Positions 10,805 through 22,600 of a stretch of DNA of 64,000 nucleotides are shown piece by piece. Under the pieces are notes generated by a model. That model searched no databases. It was given only the letters and a program-made list of their open reading frames with translations, and had not been told where the DNA came from. Position numbers and translations under genes: made by a program. The stretch is from Pontederia crassipes (taxonomy: Eukaryota > Streptophyta > Magnoliopsida > Commelinales > Pontederiaceae), in assembly GCA_030549335.1 (NCBI GenBank), contig CM060198.1, positions 64,337,958 to 64,401,957 on the forward strand. The letters are read 5' to 3'. Each line of letters begins with the position of its first letter. Position 1 is the stretch's first letter.

Positions 10805-12678
10805 TGTAATGCCTCCCAAATCGATCAACGTCACGTGGCGAGAATCTATTCGAAAACGTTACGAAAACACTATAATATTGATCAAAACTTGACCAAATCT
10901 CAATTAAAAAAACAATGGCATGCTAATGATAAAAGCAAAGAAGGAAAGATAGAAATATCATAAAAGTGAAAGTCTCAAAATATTATAAAGTCCATGATAA
11001 CCATAATGTCTGAATTACATCAAGCTCAAAATGCGGAAATAAAGATAAAGATAACTAGGCCCTCTCTTTGTTCATGTGCTTTAGCATCGCAGGTCGCGGC
11101 ACACGATCTCAACACTATCACTGACCTGACCCTGTGGAAATTAACACAGGGGAGGAGGTCCTCCCGTAAGCTATACAGCCTAGTGGGGATCCATAAGTGC
11201 ACAATGCATAACAATAAATAACAATTGGTAGAATTAGTAAGCACTTACAATAAGATCATATTTGATAGCATAAAATCATTCAATTTGAGATATAGATGGA
11301 TAGAAGAGAAAGAGATCATGAGTCAATCTTATAATTATAAAAGATTTCAGAGATCGTGTTGGATCAATAATCATGCTTTGTTCATCATGTTCATGTTACT
11401 TGTTCATGCTCTTTGTGCTCTTACTTTCACTTAACATTAGGTGTCTTTGGGTGTTTTCATCCTGGGGAATTTACGCCAAAGACAGCCAATGGGGGATCAA
11501 GTCATGACTAATGGAGCGACCCTACTTAACTTAAATTGTGACCACCACGCCCATAAACATATTCATGTCTTTCTTTCTTAGTCACTTTATCACTTTGTCA
11601 TGATTGCATATCATAATAGGATTGGATCATAGGACAGATCAAAATAAGATCAAATATTCAATCACATAATATTTCAAACAGTAAAGAGTAGCACAACACA
11701 AGCATAGAAAGAATCTCAATCAAAACAGAAATCAATATGCAATCTGGACAAATATCGGTCGACCGGTCCTCACTGGTCGGTCGACCGTTTTTCAGACATC
11801 GATCGACCGAAATCTCTGGATCGGTCGACCGGTTGGTCCGAATGCAATACAATAAGTTTTTACTATACCGGTCGACCGATATCTCTGGATCGGTCAACTG
11901 ATACTACTTAATCAAAAAGAGCTTCGATCGGTCGAACGATAATAGGCTCAGAAAGATTGATCGGTCGATCGATCTCCAAGGATCGGTCGACCGATAACCT
12001 TATCACCGGTCGACCGATATACAGGATCGGTCGATCGGTACTCATGAAAAATAGAAACAAACAGAATCCATTTAACCACGAATTTCAATCCAAAAATGCA
12101 ATCAAGACATACAATCAATCATTTAAGCCTAGAGAATTAATACAGAACATATCTAGGATCAAAAGGAATCACAATTATGAAGCAAACATGGTAATACAAT
12201 CAATCCATCATTTTTCATATCATTTCAATCATCAAGAACACATCAAACGATAAGAACCTAATTCCAATCAATTACTATCATGTTATACAAGAGGATTTCG
12301 GTATCACCCACCTTATTTTGTGATTGATCCTAGCTTGACCTTTTCCGAACACCAATAATCACTTTTCCCTATCGTTCTCCTACTAGGAAGCATCCAATTA
12401 CGAAAAGGAATAAGGGGATGATTCTAAAACCAAAAGAAGTGCAGAATTGAATAAAGAAATTAGATGAACCTTGCTGTATCTTTTCTTTCTTGCTGGATGG
12501 ATGGCTTTAGGGAGGAAGAGAGAGGAGTGAGGGAGAGGAATGATGGTGGCTAAGTGAGGGCTTTAGGGCAATAACCCTTTTTATAGGTTAGTTATAGGGC
12601 TAATTATACTAATGTACTTGCTAATTGGACTGCTATGTTTGGTCCTTTCAATTGGGTTTCATTTTCTATTTCTTTTGT

Positions 12679-12711
<33 letters not shown>

Positions 12712-12725
12712 GGCTGGGTATTACA
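10805..12725 (-). repeat. 3' LTR of the Ty3 element
   Basis: Runs TGTAATGCC to TATTACA on the plus strand (1921 bp) and aligns by eye with 17689-19569. It holds a palindrome cluster (about 11755-12045) and a (TA)n tract near 12680-12706. It is about 40 bp longer than its partner, mostly because of indels in the palindrome cluster. Confidence 0.92.
11755..12045. repeat. CGGTCGACCG palindrome cluster in the Ty3 3' LTR
   Basis: About twelve copies of the 10-bp palindrome or close variants lie in 290 bp, several as pairs 10-11 bp apart. The pair at 11868-11902 has the spacer ATATCTCTGGAT, nearly the same as the spacer in the copia-type LTR at 8007-8041. Confidence 0.88.
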
Positions 12726-12742
12726 TTATTACTCCCTTAAAA
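12726..12742 (-). other. Polypurine tract of the Ty3 element
   Basis: Read on the minus strand, AAGGGAGTAATAA directly precedes the TGTAATACCC start of the 3' LTR. It is short and not all purine, but it lies at the expected place. Confidence 0.55.
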
Positions 12743-13039
12743 GAAAATTCCTCCTCGAATTTTGCACAAAGTAGAAATCTTACCGAATAGATGCGGAAAC
12801 TCCTGGTGCATCTCTGACTCGAGTTCCCAAGTGGCCTCATCACCATGATGAAAACGCCAGGCTACTCTGACCATGGGCACATCTTTATCTTTCTGGCGCT
12901 GTACCTTTCGCTCCACTATATGCATCGGATACTCTGCGAAGGTCAAATCCGCAGCTAAATTTGGCTCTTCAATTCGTAATACATTAGCAGCATCGTGCTT
13001 GTACTTCTTAAGCATAGAGATATGGAACACATTATGCAC
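12737..13039 (-). pseudogene. Ty3 polyprotein C-terminus: chromodomain
   Basis: This open segment begins HNVFHISMLKKY, the usual link between integrase and chromodomain. It continues into a chromodomain with VERKVQRQKDKDVPMVRVAW followed by WELESEM. In chromoviruses this domain reads histone marks and steers integration. The adjoining upstream integrase segment is in a different frame (overlap near 13032-13039), so one frameshift separates them. Confidence 0.85.
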
Positions 13040-14041
13040 AAGCCGAAGGTGATAATGTTAGCCTGCAAGCTGCTTCACCTACTAACTCGAGTACCTCAAA
13101 GGATCCCACATACCGAGGGCTGAGCTTCCCTCGCTTACTGAACCTCATAACTCTCTTTATAGGGGACACCTTCAACATGACCTGATCACCAGCCTGAAAG
13201 ATCTGCTCACGTCTGCCCTTATCCGCATAACTCTTCTGCCTGCCCTGAACTGTCTTCATCCTCTACTTGATCAGCTTCACTTTCTTAGCATACTCCACAG
13301 CCTCCTTCATCTCTTCCTTGCTCATGATCTTCTTCTCACCTACTTCACCCCAATGAGCGGGTGAACGACAAGGTCGGCCATATAAAGCCTCGAAGGGCGA
13401 CATGTCGATACTGGAATGGTAGCTGTTATTATAAGCAAACTCGATGATATGGATATGCCCGTCCCAGCTACCCTGTCAATCTAGTGCACAAGCTCGCAAT
13501 ATGTCCTCTAGTGTCTGTATAGTCCTCTCAGACTGCCATCAGTCTGAGGATGGAAAGCAGTGCTGAAATTCAGCCTGGTGCCAAATGCCTCATGCATGCT
13601 CCTCCAGAATCTGACAGTGAATCTGGGATCTCAATCCGAAACAATCGATGCTGGAATGCCATGTACTCTAATCACCTCCCTAACATACAAGTCAAATAGA
13701 CTCTCTACCGACTGCTTCCACCGGATAAGAATGAAGTGCGCTGCCTTAGTAAATCTGTCTACTACCACCCATATGGCATCATGACCCTTCTTGGTCCTGG
13801 GTAAGTTGGATACAAAATCCATAGTGATATTATCCCACTTCTATTGCGAGACATCTAGAGACTTCAACTTCATGTAGGGTCTCTGGTGCTTAATCTTCAC
13901 TTGTTGGCACACTAGACATCTGGACACGTACTCAGCTATCCCCCTCTTCATGTCAGGCCACCAGTAGCTGTGCTGCACATCTTTGTACATCTTCGTGCTT
14001 CCAGGATGAATAGCAAACTCGGACTTATGACACTCGTCCAT
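13032..14041 (-). pseudogene. Ty3 integrase region, broken
   Basis: On the minus strand, 13841-14041 holds the HHCC zinc-binding region (HPGSTKMYKDV, then CLVCQQVK). 13631-13822 holds the start of the catalytic core (MDFVSNLPRTKKGHDAIWVV, with the first acidic residue in VVVDRFTKAAHF). 13032-13259 holds the GPY/F-like tail (SPRYVGSFEVLE). Stops at about 13838 and 13628, plus disruption in 13260-13630, break the frame, and the rest of the core is only readable by changing frame. Confidence 0.85.
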
Positions 14042-14857
14042 TACTTCCCATCTGATTGTGGCATCTGTGGGAACCCATAATCTGTCTCTATACCGTATCC
14101 CTCCATCTGCAGATACTTGAAAGTCCTTCAGTTCCTGCTAACATCTCTTCATCACCTTTTGATACTCTGGATCCATCTTCTGGGCGACTATGATCCTGTC
14201 AATCATGCTAGACCTCATCTTATGCATCATCCAAATCGCTCCATTACTGTCAAGTCTGGGACACCACTGGTCTAACTCTTGTAACATCTCGTACTCCTAT
14301 ATCGATGTAAGTCAATGAGCCTTCCCACTTCCTGCTCAGTGCATCCACCACTGAATTTGTTGTACCGAGATGATAATTAATAGCAAATTCATAATCCTTC
14401 AAAAGCTCCAACCAACGGCGCTGCCTCATATTAAGATTTCTCTAGTCAAAGATGTATTTGATACTCTTATGATCTGTGAAGATCTCAAAAGTCTCTCCAT
14501 AAAGATAGTGCCTCCATATTTTTAAAGCAAAAATTATAGCAGCTAGCTTCAGATCATGAGTGGGGTAGTTTACCTCGTGCTTCTTCAGCTAGCGCGAAGC
14601 ATAAGTCACCACTTTACCATGCTGCATGAGTACACACCCTAAGCCTATCCCGCACGCATCGCTGTAAACTACATATCCTCCACTACCCGTCGGGATGGTA
14701 ATGACAGGTGCTGATGTCAGGCGGTCCTTCAGTGTCTAAAAATTCTGCTCACACTTATCAGACCAGATAAACTTCTCAGCCTTCTTTGTGAGGTTTGTGA
14801 GTGGTGCCACGATTTTGGAGAAGTCCCTGATGAACCTCCTGTAGTAACTCGCCAATC
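14042..14857 (-). pseudogene. Ty3 RNase H region, broken
   Basis: Translation of the minus strand gives recognisable RNase H pieces between stops: YSDACGIGLGCVLMQHGKVV (catalytic Asp in YSDA), [11 protein letters not shown] and a connecting NSVVDALSRK motif. Several in-frame stops are present, for example after the [11 protein letters not shown] motif and near 14735-14740. It links RT (upstream) to integrase (downstream), as expected for Ty3 elements. Confidence 0.75.
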
Positions 14858-15768
14858 CTAGAAAGCTGCGGATCTCAGATGCATTCTTCGCCTTGCCCAA
14901 TTAGTCACTACTTCTACATTCGCGGGATCCACTGAAATGCCCTTCTTGGAAACTATATGTCCAAGAAACATGATCTCCTTCAGCCAAAACTCACACTTCG
15001 AGTGTTTGCCGTACTTGTGTTGGCGCAGACTCTCCAACACTATCCTGAGATGTTCTTGATGCTGCTCTAGGCTGGACGAGTGTATCAGGATGTCATCTAT
15101 AAATAATATGACGAACTGATCCAAGTAAGGCCTGAAGATCATGTTCATCATATCCATAAATGCTGCAGGAGCGTTCGTCAGTCCAAACGGCATCACTAAA
15201 AACTCATAGTAATCAACCTAGACCGGAAGGCTATCTTCGGTATGTCCTCTTCTGCAACCCTCAACTGATGGTAGTCGCTCCGCAGATCGATATTGAAGAA
15301 CACGGATGTCTTGGATAACTGATCGAACAGGTCATCGATGCGTGGCAGATAGTACTTGTTCTTCACTGTCACCTTATTAAGCATCCTGTAATCAATGCAA
15401 AGCCGCATCGAATCATCTTTCTTCTTCACAAACAGTACATGTGCTCCCCACGGTGAGACACTTGGCCAAATGAACCCTTTGTCTAGCAATTCTTGGATCT
15501 GTTTCTTCAACTCTTGCATCTCGACAGGTGTCATGCGGTACGGTGCCTTAGAGATGGGCGCAGTGCCCGGTAGAAGTTCGATCTTGAAATCCACCTCATG
15601 CCTCGGTGGCAATCCTGAAGTATCTTCAGGGAAAACATGTGGAAACTCCCGCACTACATCTATCTGTTGCAATATGGTGGCTGGTGCATCGGTCTTCACC
15701 ACACTTGCTAAGTAGGCATAGCATCCCTTTTGGATCATCTTTTGAGCCTTCATAGCCGAAATAATCAC
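14858..15768 (-). pseudogene. Ty3 reverse transcriptase, frameshifted
   Basis: Two overlapping open segments cover most of RT. 15196-15768 contains [40 protein letters not shown] and [20 protein letters not shown]. 14858-15196 contains [17 protein letters not shown] and the active-site box FIDDILIHS (YxDD family). The frame changes near 15196 in the stretch that normally reads into the VMPFGL motif, and again near 14900. Both catalytic aspartates of FIDD are intact, so this enzyme was disabled by frameshifts rather than active-site loss. Confidence 0.9.
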
Positions 15769-15908
15769 CTTCTTGCTCTCCGATGGGGTACCCCTGATAA
15801 CTGCCTTTGGCTTGCCCTGTACACCTATTATAATCTTCTTCTATTTATAGTGTAGGGCTGCATCATGATAAGAAAGTCAATCCATCCCTAGGATGACATC
15901 GTAGTCTG

Positions 15909-16376
15909 TCATCGGAATGACAATGAGATCTGCAGAAAAAAAATTTTCTCCACGGTGACAGATACATTCGGAATGTACCTGGCCGCATGAAGGTCTCCCA
16001 TAGGGGTTCTCACCCTCATGGCATGAGGCATCTGCTGCAAAGGCAAGTTAAGAGCTCGGGTGCATGACTCCGAAATAAATGAGTGCGTGACCCCTGAATC
16101 AAACAAAATAATGGTAGAGACGCCAGCAATAGAAAGAGTACCTCTGATAACATCGTTATCATTCTGCTCAGCATTTGCCTCCATGTGATGCACCATGCCC
16201 TGAGCTACGGGGTTTGCGCCTCCTGCGCCCCTGTGATCATGACCCCTCCTAGCAGGCTGGGGGCAGTTTCGGACAAAATGCCCGAACAGTCCGCATAGTA
16301 TGCAAGCACCAGTCCTCCTGCGGCATTCGCTGTCATGATACCGCTCGCAATATGGGCAGCGAGTCCTCTGTGGCAC
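15909..16376 (-). pseudogene. Ty3 zinc knuckle and aspartic protease
   Basis: Minus-strand segment with a CCHC knuckle (CILCGLFGHFVRNCP) and, about 65 residues later, the retropepsin active-site box LFDSGVTHSFIS, where most relatives have DSGATH. After VTVEKIFF the frame is lost in a run of eight A/T bases at about 15936-15943. The continuing protease/linker sequence then reads in another frame with a TGA soon after. Confidence 0.85.
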
Positions 16377-16493
16377 TACTAGTACTGGTGGCTGAGGCTG
16401 ACATGGAGGAGGTGGCAGCTGTCTCAGAGGCTATTACATGAGACGTGAGTTAATTTTCAAGCTTACATATTCTTAGTTAATATTTTGAAATCT

Positions 16494-17498
16494 TTATACA
16501 TGAAGCTGTGCTGGTGCTGGACAATGAGGAGGTGGAGCATAGCGATGGGCCTTTCTCTGATGATAAGGCCTGTAGCGGCGATCGCGACGATCATCCCTCC
16601 TGAATGGTCTGTGATCTTCGGTCCGAAATCGTTGTGGCTCCGTTGGCTTGGCTGGTGCTCTGGCCTTACGCTCAGCCTGGTCCTTCTCTATGCTGATGGT
16701 CAGTCTCACCACCTTTTTCAAGGTATCACTTTCTCCAGTCAGGACTTCAGTCTTCAAATTCGATCGTAGACCATTGATGAACTTGTTTGCCCTTATGCGT
16801 CCTTCAAACGGCATAGGGCAATATTGCTCCAGCGTGACAAACTGTGCGTGGTACTCCCTCACTGTCATGGTCCTCTGGACGAGCTCTAAGAAGTCCTCAT
16901 GCTTGCTTTTACAATCGTGAGCAGGAGTGTATTGCTCTGCAAAGGCTAGTTTAAACTCCTCCCATGATATCTCTTCTTCCTCTAGTCCCCTGAATCTGGT
17001 GGCTCTTGTAGTCTTCCACCAACCCATGGCGGAGTCGGTGATCAGATGAGCAGCGTATAGCACCTTCTGTCATTCGGCACACCTCATCAGCTTAAAGACT
17101 CGGTCCAGGACCTCTATCCACTGTTCAGCTTTGAAGAAATCTGGCTTGCCCTCAAATTGAGGCGGTTTTAGCCTCAGAAATGCCTCCAAAGTATCCTTAG
17201 CAATTTCCTGTCTGGGGTCCCCGCGTGCGACATCGGATTGCGGGCTGACCGCCTCCGGTCTGACTGTCCTCCAGTGGGTCAGTCTCATCAAAAAGTTCAT
17301 CCTGCGATTGTGCTTTCACACTGCAGCCCCTTCCTCGGCCACGACTAGGAGTGTGACCGCGTCCATGGCCTCATCCCTGACCTGCTGAGCTAAAATCTGA
17401 AACTCAGTAATTGGGCCATCTTGACCTTCTGACACCTCAGAAGCATTATAGGCCGAAGCGGCCCCACGCTCCTGAATTCTCTCTGAGCGTCTAGACAT
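16494..17498 (-). pseudogene. Ty3 gag (Retrotrans_gag), with premature stops
   Basis: Three co-linear open segments: 17316-17498 (likely N-terminus MSRRSERIQERG), 17070-17300 (LKPPQFEGKPDFFKAEQWI, the capsid start) and 16494-17063 (AMGWWKTTRATRF, YTPAHDCKSKHEDFLELVQ, VREYHAQFVTLEQYCP). The breaks near 17313-17316 and 17066-17070 are both TGA where an Arg CGA would restore continuity. A short AT-rich interruption near 16434-16500 separates gag from the zinc knuckle. Confidence 0.88.
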
Positions 17499-17672
17499 CT
17501 TTATCCTTTAATCATGAAAAGAAACAATACATTAGAACCAATACCATATTATGAACATGAATTTGACTCACAGTCCTCTTTTGGTGGATAGTGTGGCGAC
17601 AGCTCAGCGATAACACATGAACCCCTCTTATACCATACCATACAATAAGACGTCAAAAGAGTCTGAATTACG

Positions 17673-17684
17673 GCTCTGATACCA
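17673..17684 (-). other. Primer binding site of the Ty3 element (tRNA-Met)
   Basis: The minus strand reads TGGTATCAGAGCC four bases inside the 5' LTR, a perfect match to the standard plant primer site complementary to initiator tRNA-Met. Confidence 0.93.
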
Positions 17685-17688
17685 TAAA

Positions 17689-19509
17689 TGTAACGCCCCA
17701 CAAATCGACCAACGCCACGTGGCGAGGATCTATTCGAATGCGCTATGAAAACACTATAACATTGATCAAAACTTGACCAAATCTCAATTAAAAAAACAAT
17801 GACATGCCAATGATAAAAGCAAAGAAGGAAAGATAGAAATATCATAAAACTGAAAGTCCCAAAATATTACAAAGTCCATGATAACCATAATGTCTGAATT
17901 ACATCAAACTCAAAATGCGGAAATAAAGATAAAGATAACTAGGCCCTCTCTTGGTTCATGTGCTTTAGCATCACTGGTCGCGGCACACAATCTCAACACC
18001 ATCACTGACGTGACCCTGTGAAAATCAACACAGGGGAGGAGGTCCTCCCGTAAGCTATACAGCCTAATGGGGATCCATAAGTGCACAATGCATAACAATA
18101 AATAGCAATTGGTAGAATTAGTAAGCACTTACAATAAGATCAGATTTGAGAGCATAAGATTATTCAATTTGAGATATAGATGGATAGAAGAGAAAGAGAT
18201 CATGAGTCAATCTTATAATCATAAAAGATTTCAGAAATTATGCTAGATCAATAATCATGTCTTGTTCATCATGTTCATGTTACTTGTCCATGCTCTTTGT
18301 GCTCTTACTTTCACTTAACATTAGGTGCCTTTGGGTGTTTTCATCCTGGGGGATTTACACCAGAGACAACCAATGGAGGATCAAGCCATGACTAAGAGAG
18401 CGACCCAACTTAACTTAAGCTGTGACCACCACTCTCATAAACATATTCATGTCTTTCTTTCTTAGTCACTTTACCACTTTGTCATGCTTGCATATCATAA
18501 TAGAATTGGATCATAGGGCAGATCAAAACAAGATTAAAGATCCAATCATATAACATTCCAAACAGTAAAGAGTAGCACAACACAAGTATAGAAAGAATCT
18601 CAATCAAAACATGAATCAATATGCAATCTGGACAGATATCGGTCGACCGGTCATCACTGATCGGTCGACCATTTTTTGGACACCAGTCAACCGATCCAGA
18701 CAATAAGTTTCTACTACACTGGTCGACCGATATCTCTGGATCGGTCGACCGATAGTACTTAATCAAGAAAGCTTCGATCGGCCGATCGGTCGAACGATAC
18801 AAGGTTCGAAAAGATTGATCGGTCGACCGATAACCTTATCACCGGTCGACCGATATACAGGATCGATCGACCAGTCCTCATGTAAAATAAAAATGGACAG
18901 AATCTATTTAACCACGAATTTTAATCCAAAAATATAATCAAGGCATACAATTAATCATTTAAGCCTAGAGGATTAATACATAACATATATAGGATCAAAA
19001 GGAATCACAATCATGAAGCAAACATGGTAATACAATCAATCCATCATTTTCCATATCATTTCAATCATCAAGAACACATCAAACGATAAGAACCTAATTT
19101 CAATCAATTGCTATTATGTTATACAAGAAAATTTCGATATCACCCACCTTATTTCATGCTTGATCCTAGCTTGGCCCTTTCCGAATACCAATAATCACTT
19201 TTTCCTATCGTTCTCCTCCTATGAAGCATCCAATTGCGAAAAGGAATAAGGGGATGATTCTAAAATAAAAAAAATGTAGAATTGAATAAAGAAACTAGAT
19301 GAACCTTATTGAATCATTTCTTCCTTGCTAGATGGATGGCCTTAGGGAGGAAGAGAGAGGAGTGAGGGAGAGGAATGAGGGTGGTTAAAGGAGGGCTTTA
19401 GGGCAATAATCCTTTTTATAGGTTAGTTATAGGACTAATTATACTAATGGGCTTGCTAATTGTGCTGCTATGTTTGATTCTTTCAATTGGTTTTATTTTC
19501 TATTTCTTT

Positions 19510-19555
<46 letters not shown>

Positions 19556-19569
19556 GGCTGGGTATTACA
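17689..19569 (-). repeat. 5' LTR of the Ty3 element
   Basis: Runs TGTAACGCC to TATTACA on the plus strand (1881 bp). Its palindrome cluster spans about 18645-18875. Relative to the 3' LTR it lacks one palindrome unit after about 18690 and another after about 18822, and has an extra CGGCCGAT unit near 18780. Confidence 0.92.
18645..18875. repeat. CGGTCGACCG palindrome cluster in the Ty3 5' LTR
   Basis: About nine copies of the palindrome or variants. The best pair is at 18719-18753 with the spacer ATATCTCTGGAT. It is shorter than the matching cluster in the other LTR. Confidence 0.85.
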
Positions 19570-19574
19570 TTGCA
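19570..19574. other. Target-site duplication TTGCA, right copy
   Basis: Matches 10800-10804 exactly. Confidence 0.9.
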
Positions 19575-22500
19575 ACTTATTTTGAAGGTTGACATATGAA
19601 CTCAAATCTGATGGCAAGCACTGCAGCAAAGCAAGCATCACCAGCTATGCAAAGTAAAAGCATACGCATCTTTTGAGGATGTATGGCTCCTCTTGAAAGC
19701 CCATAAAAGAAGGCACGATAGGCTCATATAGCACCCCCCAAAGACTATAACTCTAAGTTCTTTATTTCCCCTCAATTTTTTGTTTGTCTCTTCATATGAT
19801 GTGAAGGATCCAACCACTCTTTTTAATTCTCTTTGCAACGGGAGAGAAAGATTCCAACAAAAGGCGTCCTCACCCTCCACTTTTTTCACACCTAATCCAT
19901 TCCTACCTTATTCCCTGTGCCCATCTTTTTCTCATTTACTTTCTCTCTCCACACAGATCACCCCCCACAACCACCATGCCTGCGTTCCCCGTTGCATGCA
20001 TGCAAGAGCTAAAACAAGAGGGCAGAGGATTGAATTCTGTTACTGAATTCTGATCATGAATCAATCAGAATTCACGTTAATCTCCTGAACACCGCAGCGC
20101 GGCTCGAAAGTCGGAGCGCGCTAGACCGAATCATAGATCGAACTGTCGAATTGGAAAAATTGAGCAGAATTCATAATTAACAGGAAAGGAAGAAAAAAAA
20201 AAGAAAGCCTTCAAACACGTACATGGCCCCCCCCCCCCCCCCCCCACATGGCCACTGTGCCTCAGCTTTTCTTCACCAGCCATGTCTAGAAAGCCACACA
20301 GAACCAGCAGCAAATGAAGGGGAATTTTTTTTTTCAGACCCCACTGCAGCAAAACAAGATGCTCATGGCCAGAAGGCTACCGAGGCAAATTGCAGCCCTA
20401 GGCTGGTTGCATGCTGAGGCTCCCTCCTCTCTCCTGCAGCACTGCAGCCACACATCTCCCGGATATTTTTCTCTCTCTCTCTCTCTTTCTCTCCCAGGAA
20501 CAGGATCCGAATTCCCTGTCTGGTGGTTCCGAGTGGTGACCATTGATATACATGGGGAGGGGCTGTTGTTGAGTTATTGTGGACGCTACGACCCGAGAGA
20601 AAAGGGAGGCACGAGTCCATGAAGGAGGAGAGATGTCTCAAGAGCATAAGATCTCTTCTCTTTCCAAGTTCCTGGTGAAGACGTGCGTTCGCGGACAAAA
20701 AGGAGTGGCCACTGTGCTGTCCGTCCATCGAGACGGATCTTATTCGCCATGTCATCGTCACTCGTCCACGTACACACGTTTCGTTCTTCCTTTTTTTCTC
20801 CTTATTTTTTAGGTGAAAAGTCGAAATAAAGCTATTAGCATATGTATACTGAAGTAATATATGTAAAGATTTAACATATTTAATTAATTGTTGTTTAGTT
20901 ATTTATTTCTTTGAGACTCATATATATATATATATATATATATAATAGAAAAGAAAAGAAAATACAGCGAGGAAGAGTAGAGTCATCATGTGATGAGGAT
21001 GGATAGTAGGGGGGACAAGACAGGAGTTTGATCTTATCTACAATTAAGAAACATGACAACAAAGTAGGGGGATGCGGAGGGAGGGAGAGTTAGCAAGGGG
21101 CCCACAACTATATATATATATATATATACGTGATAGTTTTCTTCAGCTCCTCAATTATCAATTAAGCATCGTAAAATGTTCATGACTGAATTAATTAGAA
21201 ATATCCCAATTCTTTAGGAATTCGATAAATGTAGCTACCGTTGGTACAATGCACAATTATATAATAATTAATTGCATGCATGACGAGAGACAAAAGTAGT
21301 GAACTCGTGGAAAGGAAACAAAACAAAATAAAATAGAAACTAGGACTATGAGATTGAGTCATGGTATAAAATCTTCCATATATGTCGATTTTTTATTTTG
21401 TGGATGATGGCATGGACAGTTGAATAAATAAGGTGAGGGTGATGTGTGATGCTTTGCAAGAAGAATCCGTGGGCATCAGTTTCCACGGATATTGGAGACC
21501 ACATAAAATAATATGCATATATGTTGGATATTTATTCATAATTATTCACTGCACAACGATGGATGATTCGTGGTTCCCCTCTTTTGCAGTGTGATATCTA
21601 AAAAGTCTTATAGGAATTGAGCTAGTTAAGGTTCGCAAAAAGGAAAGACATGATTTGCATGCTATATATTATCCTATTATTATTAAAGTAAGATATTAAT
21701 TATCAAGAATTAATTAATGCGTTAAGCTTATCCTACGTACGAAACACGATGTGGATTTTCTACACAAATTTTGGTACGTTTAATTAAGTATCTTCCGTCG
21801 ATTATAATTTAACAAATTTGCGACGATGCTTAAGAATTATATATATTACTCGTTATATTCATATATATTCTAAGAATTTGTAAATATCAGAAGCTATTAA
21901 TACAACTAATGCATTGCCGATGGTCTTTTACATTATAATTCTGATCTTTGATTTTACTCTGAAAATTAAGAGAAGACGAAAAAATAAGGGCAAATTGATT
22001 TCGAGATTAATTAGCCGGTGAGACTATTTGAATTTTTTTTTTTTTTGCACTTTTTGAAATTTTCTTGAAACGCATGGCCCTTATTTGTTCCGTCTTCCCA
22101 TCCACATGGTGGAGAAGAAAAATCTTTTACATGGACATGAATGCCTAAAAAGGTCTCCTGTTCCTTACAATTCAATGATTGGTCGAGACCGGGGCCCACA
22201 TGGTTTTGCGTGGAGGGCAGGACGCTTCAAATCTGATCTCATCCATGCACTGCGTGATCTGGTGGAAACAAAATAATGAAACCTTTTTCTAAAGTTGTCC
22301 AAACTTGTGGCCCTCATATATAATAAGAAAATGCCAAGGAAAATATTTTTTTCTGCAAATATATGGCTGGCATGTGCCAGATATAGGCATTGATATTTTC
22401 TTTCTATATTAATGTTGAAATGGACGCACATATCCAATTATGTGTCTTGATTTATTTTGTAATCTTTTTTAGGGTACATATTTTTCATTTAATATATGGC

Positions 22501-22600
22501 ATATATAAAAAAAATATCAAGTATCTTTTCAACTTGGAATACAATCATCCACAATGTAGATACTATCCATGTGAATGATGTATGGCTGTTTTGTTTCATA
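19575..22600. other. Gene-poor spacer with mixed simple repeats
   Basis: No gene supported. Notable items are a 19-C run (20227-20245), CT repeats near 20470-20492, (TA)n tracts at about 20921-20943 and 21111-21128, and a T-run near 22032. Open frames between 20130 and 20810 occur on both strands in a moderately GC-rich patch, but they lack conserved domains and shadow one another. Confidence 0.55.
20227..20245. repeat. Poly-C run (19 C)
   Basis: Uninterrupted homopolymer. Its exact length is likely to be uncertain in any assembly. Confidence 0.95.

Larger units (their letters stand above)
10805..19569 (-). mobile_element. Ty3/gypsy chromovirus-type LTR retrotransposon (Tekay/Del-like), defective
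   Basis: An 8765-bp element with complete ends: two LTRs (10805-12725 and 17689-19569), perfect TTGCA target duplications, a tRNA-Met primer site and a purine-rich tract. On the minus strand the order is gag, CCHC knuckle, protease, RT, RNase H, integrase, chromodomain, which is the Ty3 order. The C-terminal chromodomain places it among chromoviruses. The polyprotein is interrupted by several stops and frameshifts, so this copy cannot move on its own. Two early gag stops are TGA where CGA would be expected, in keeping with decay of methylated CpG. Confidence 0.93.

Noticed and set aside
11755-12045. CRISPR array or tandem satellite
   Set aside because: Repeat spacing is irregular, units are 10-bp palindromes inside an LTR, and both LTRs carry them. 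This is a plant nuclear context without any cas-like gene.
20130-20812. Overlapping frames on both strands near the poly-C run
   Set aside because: At least seven frames overlap each other, and all are driven by CT repeats and the poly-C run. No conserved motif in any of them.
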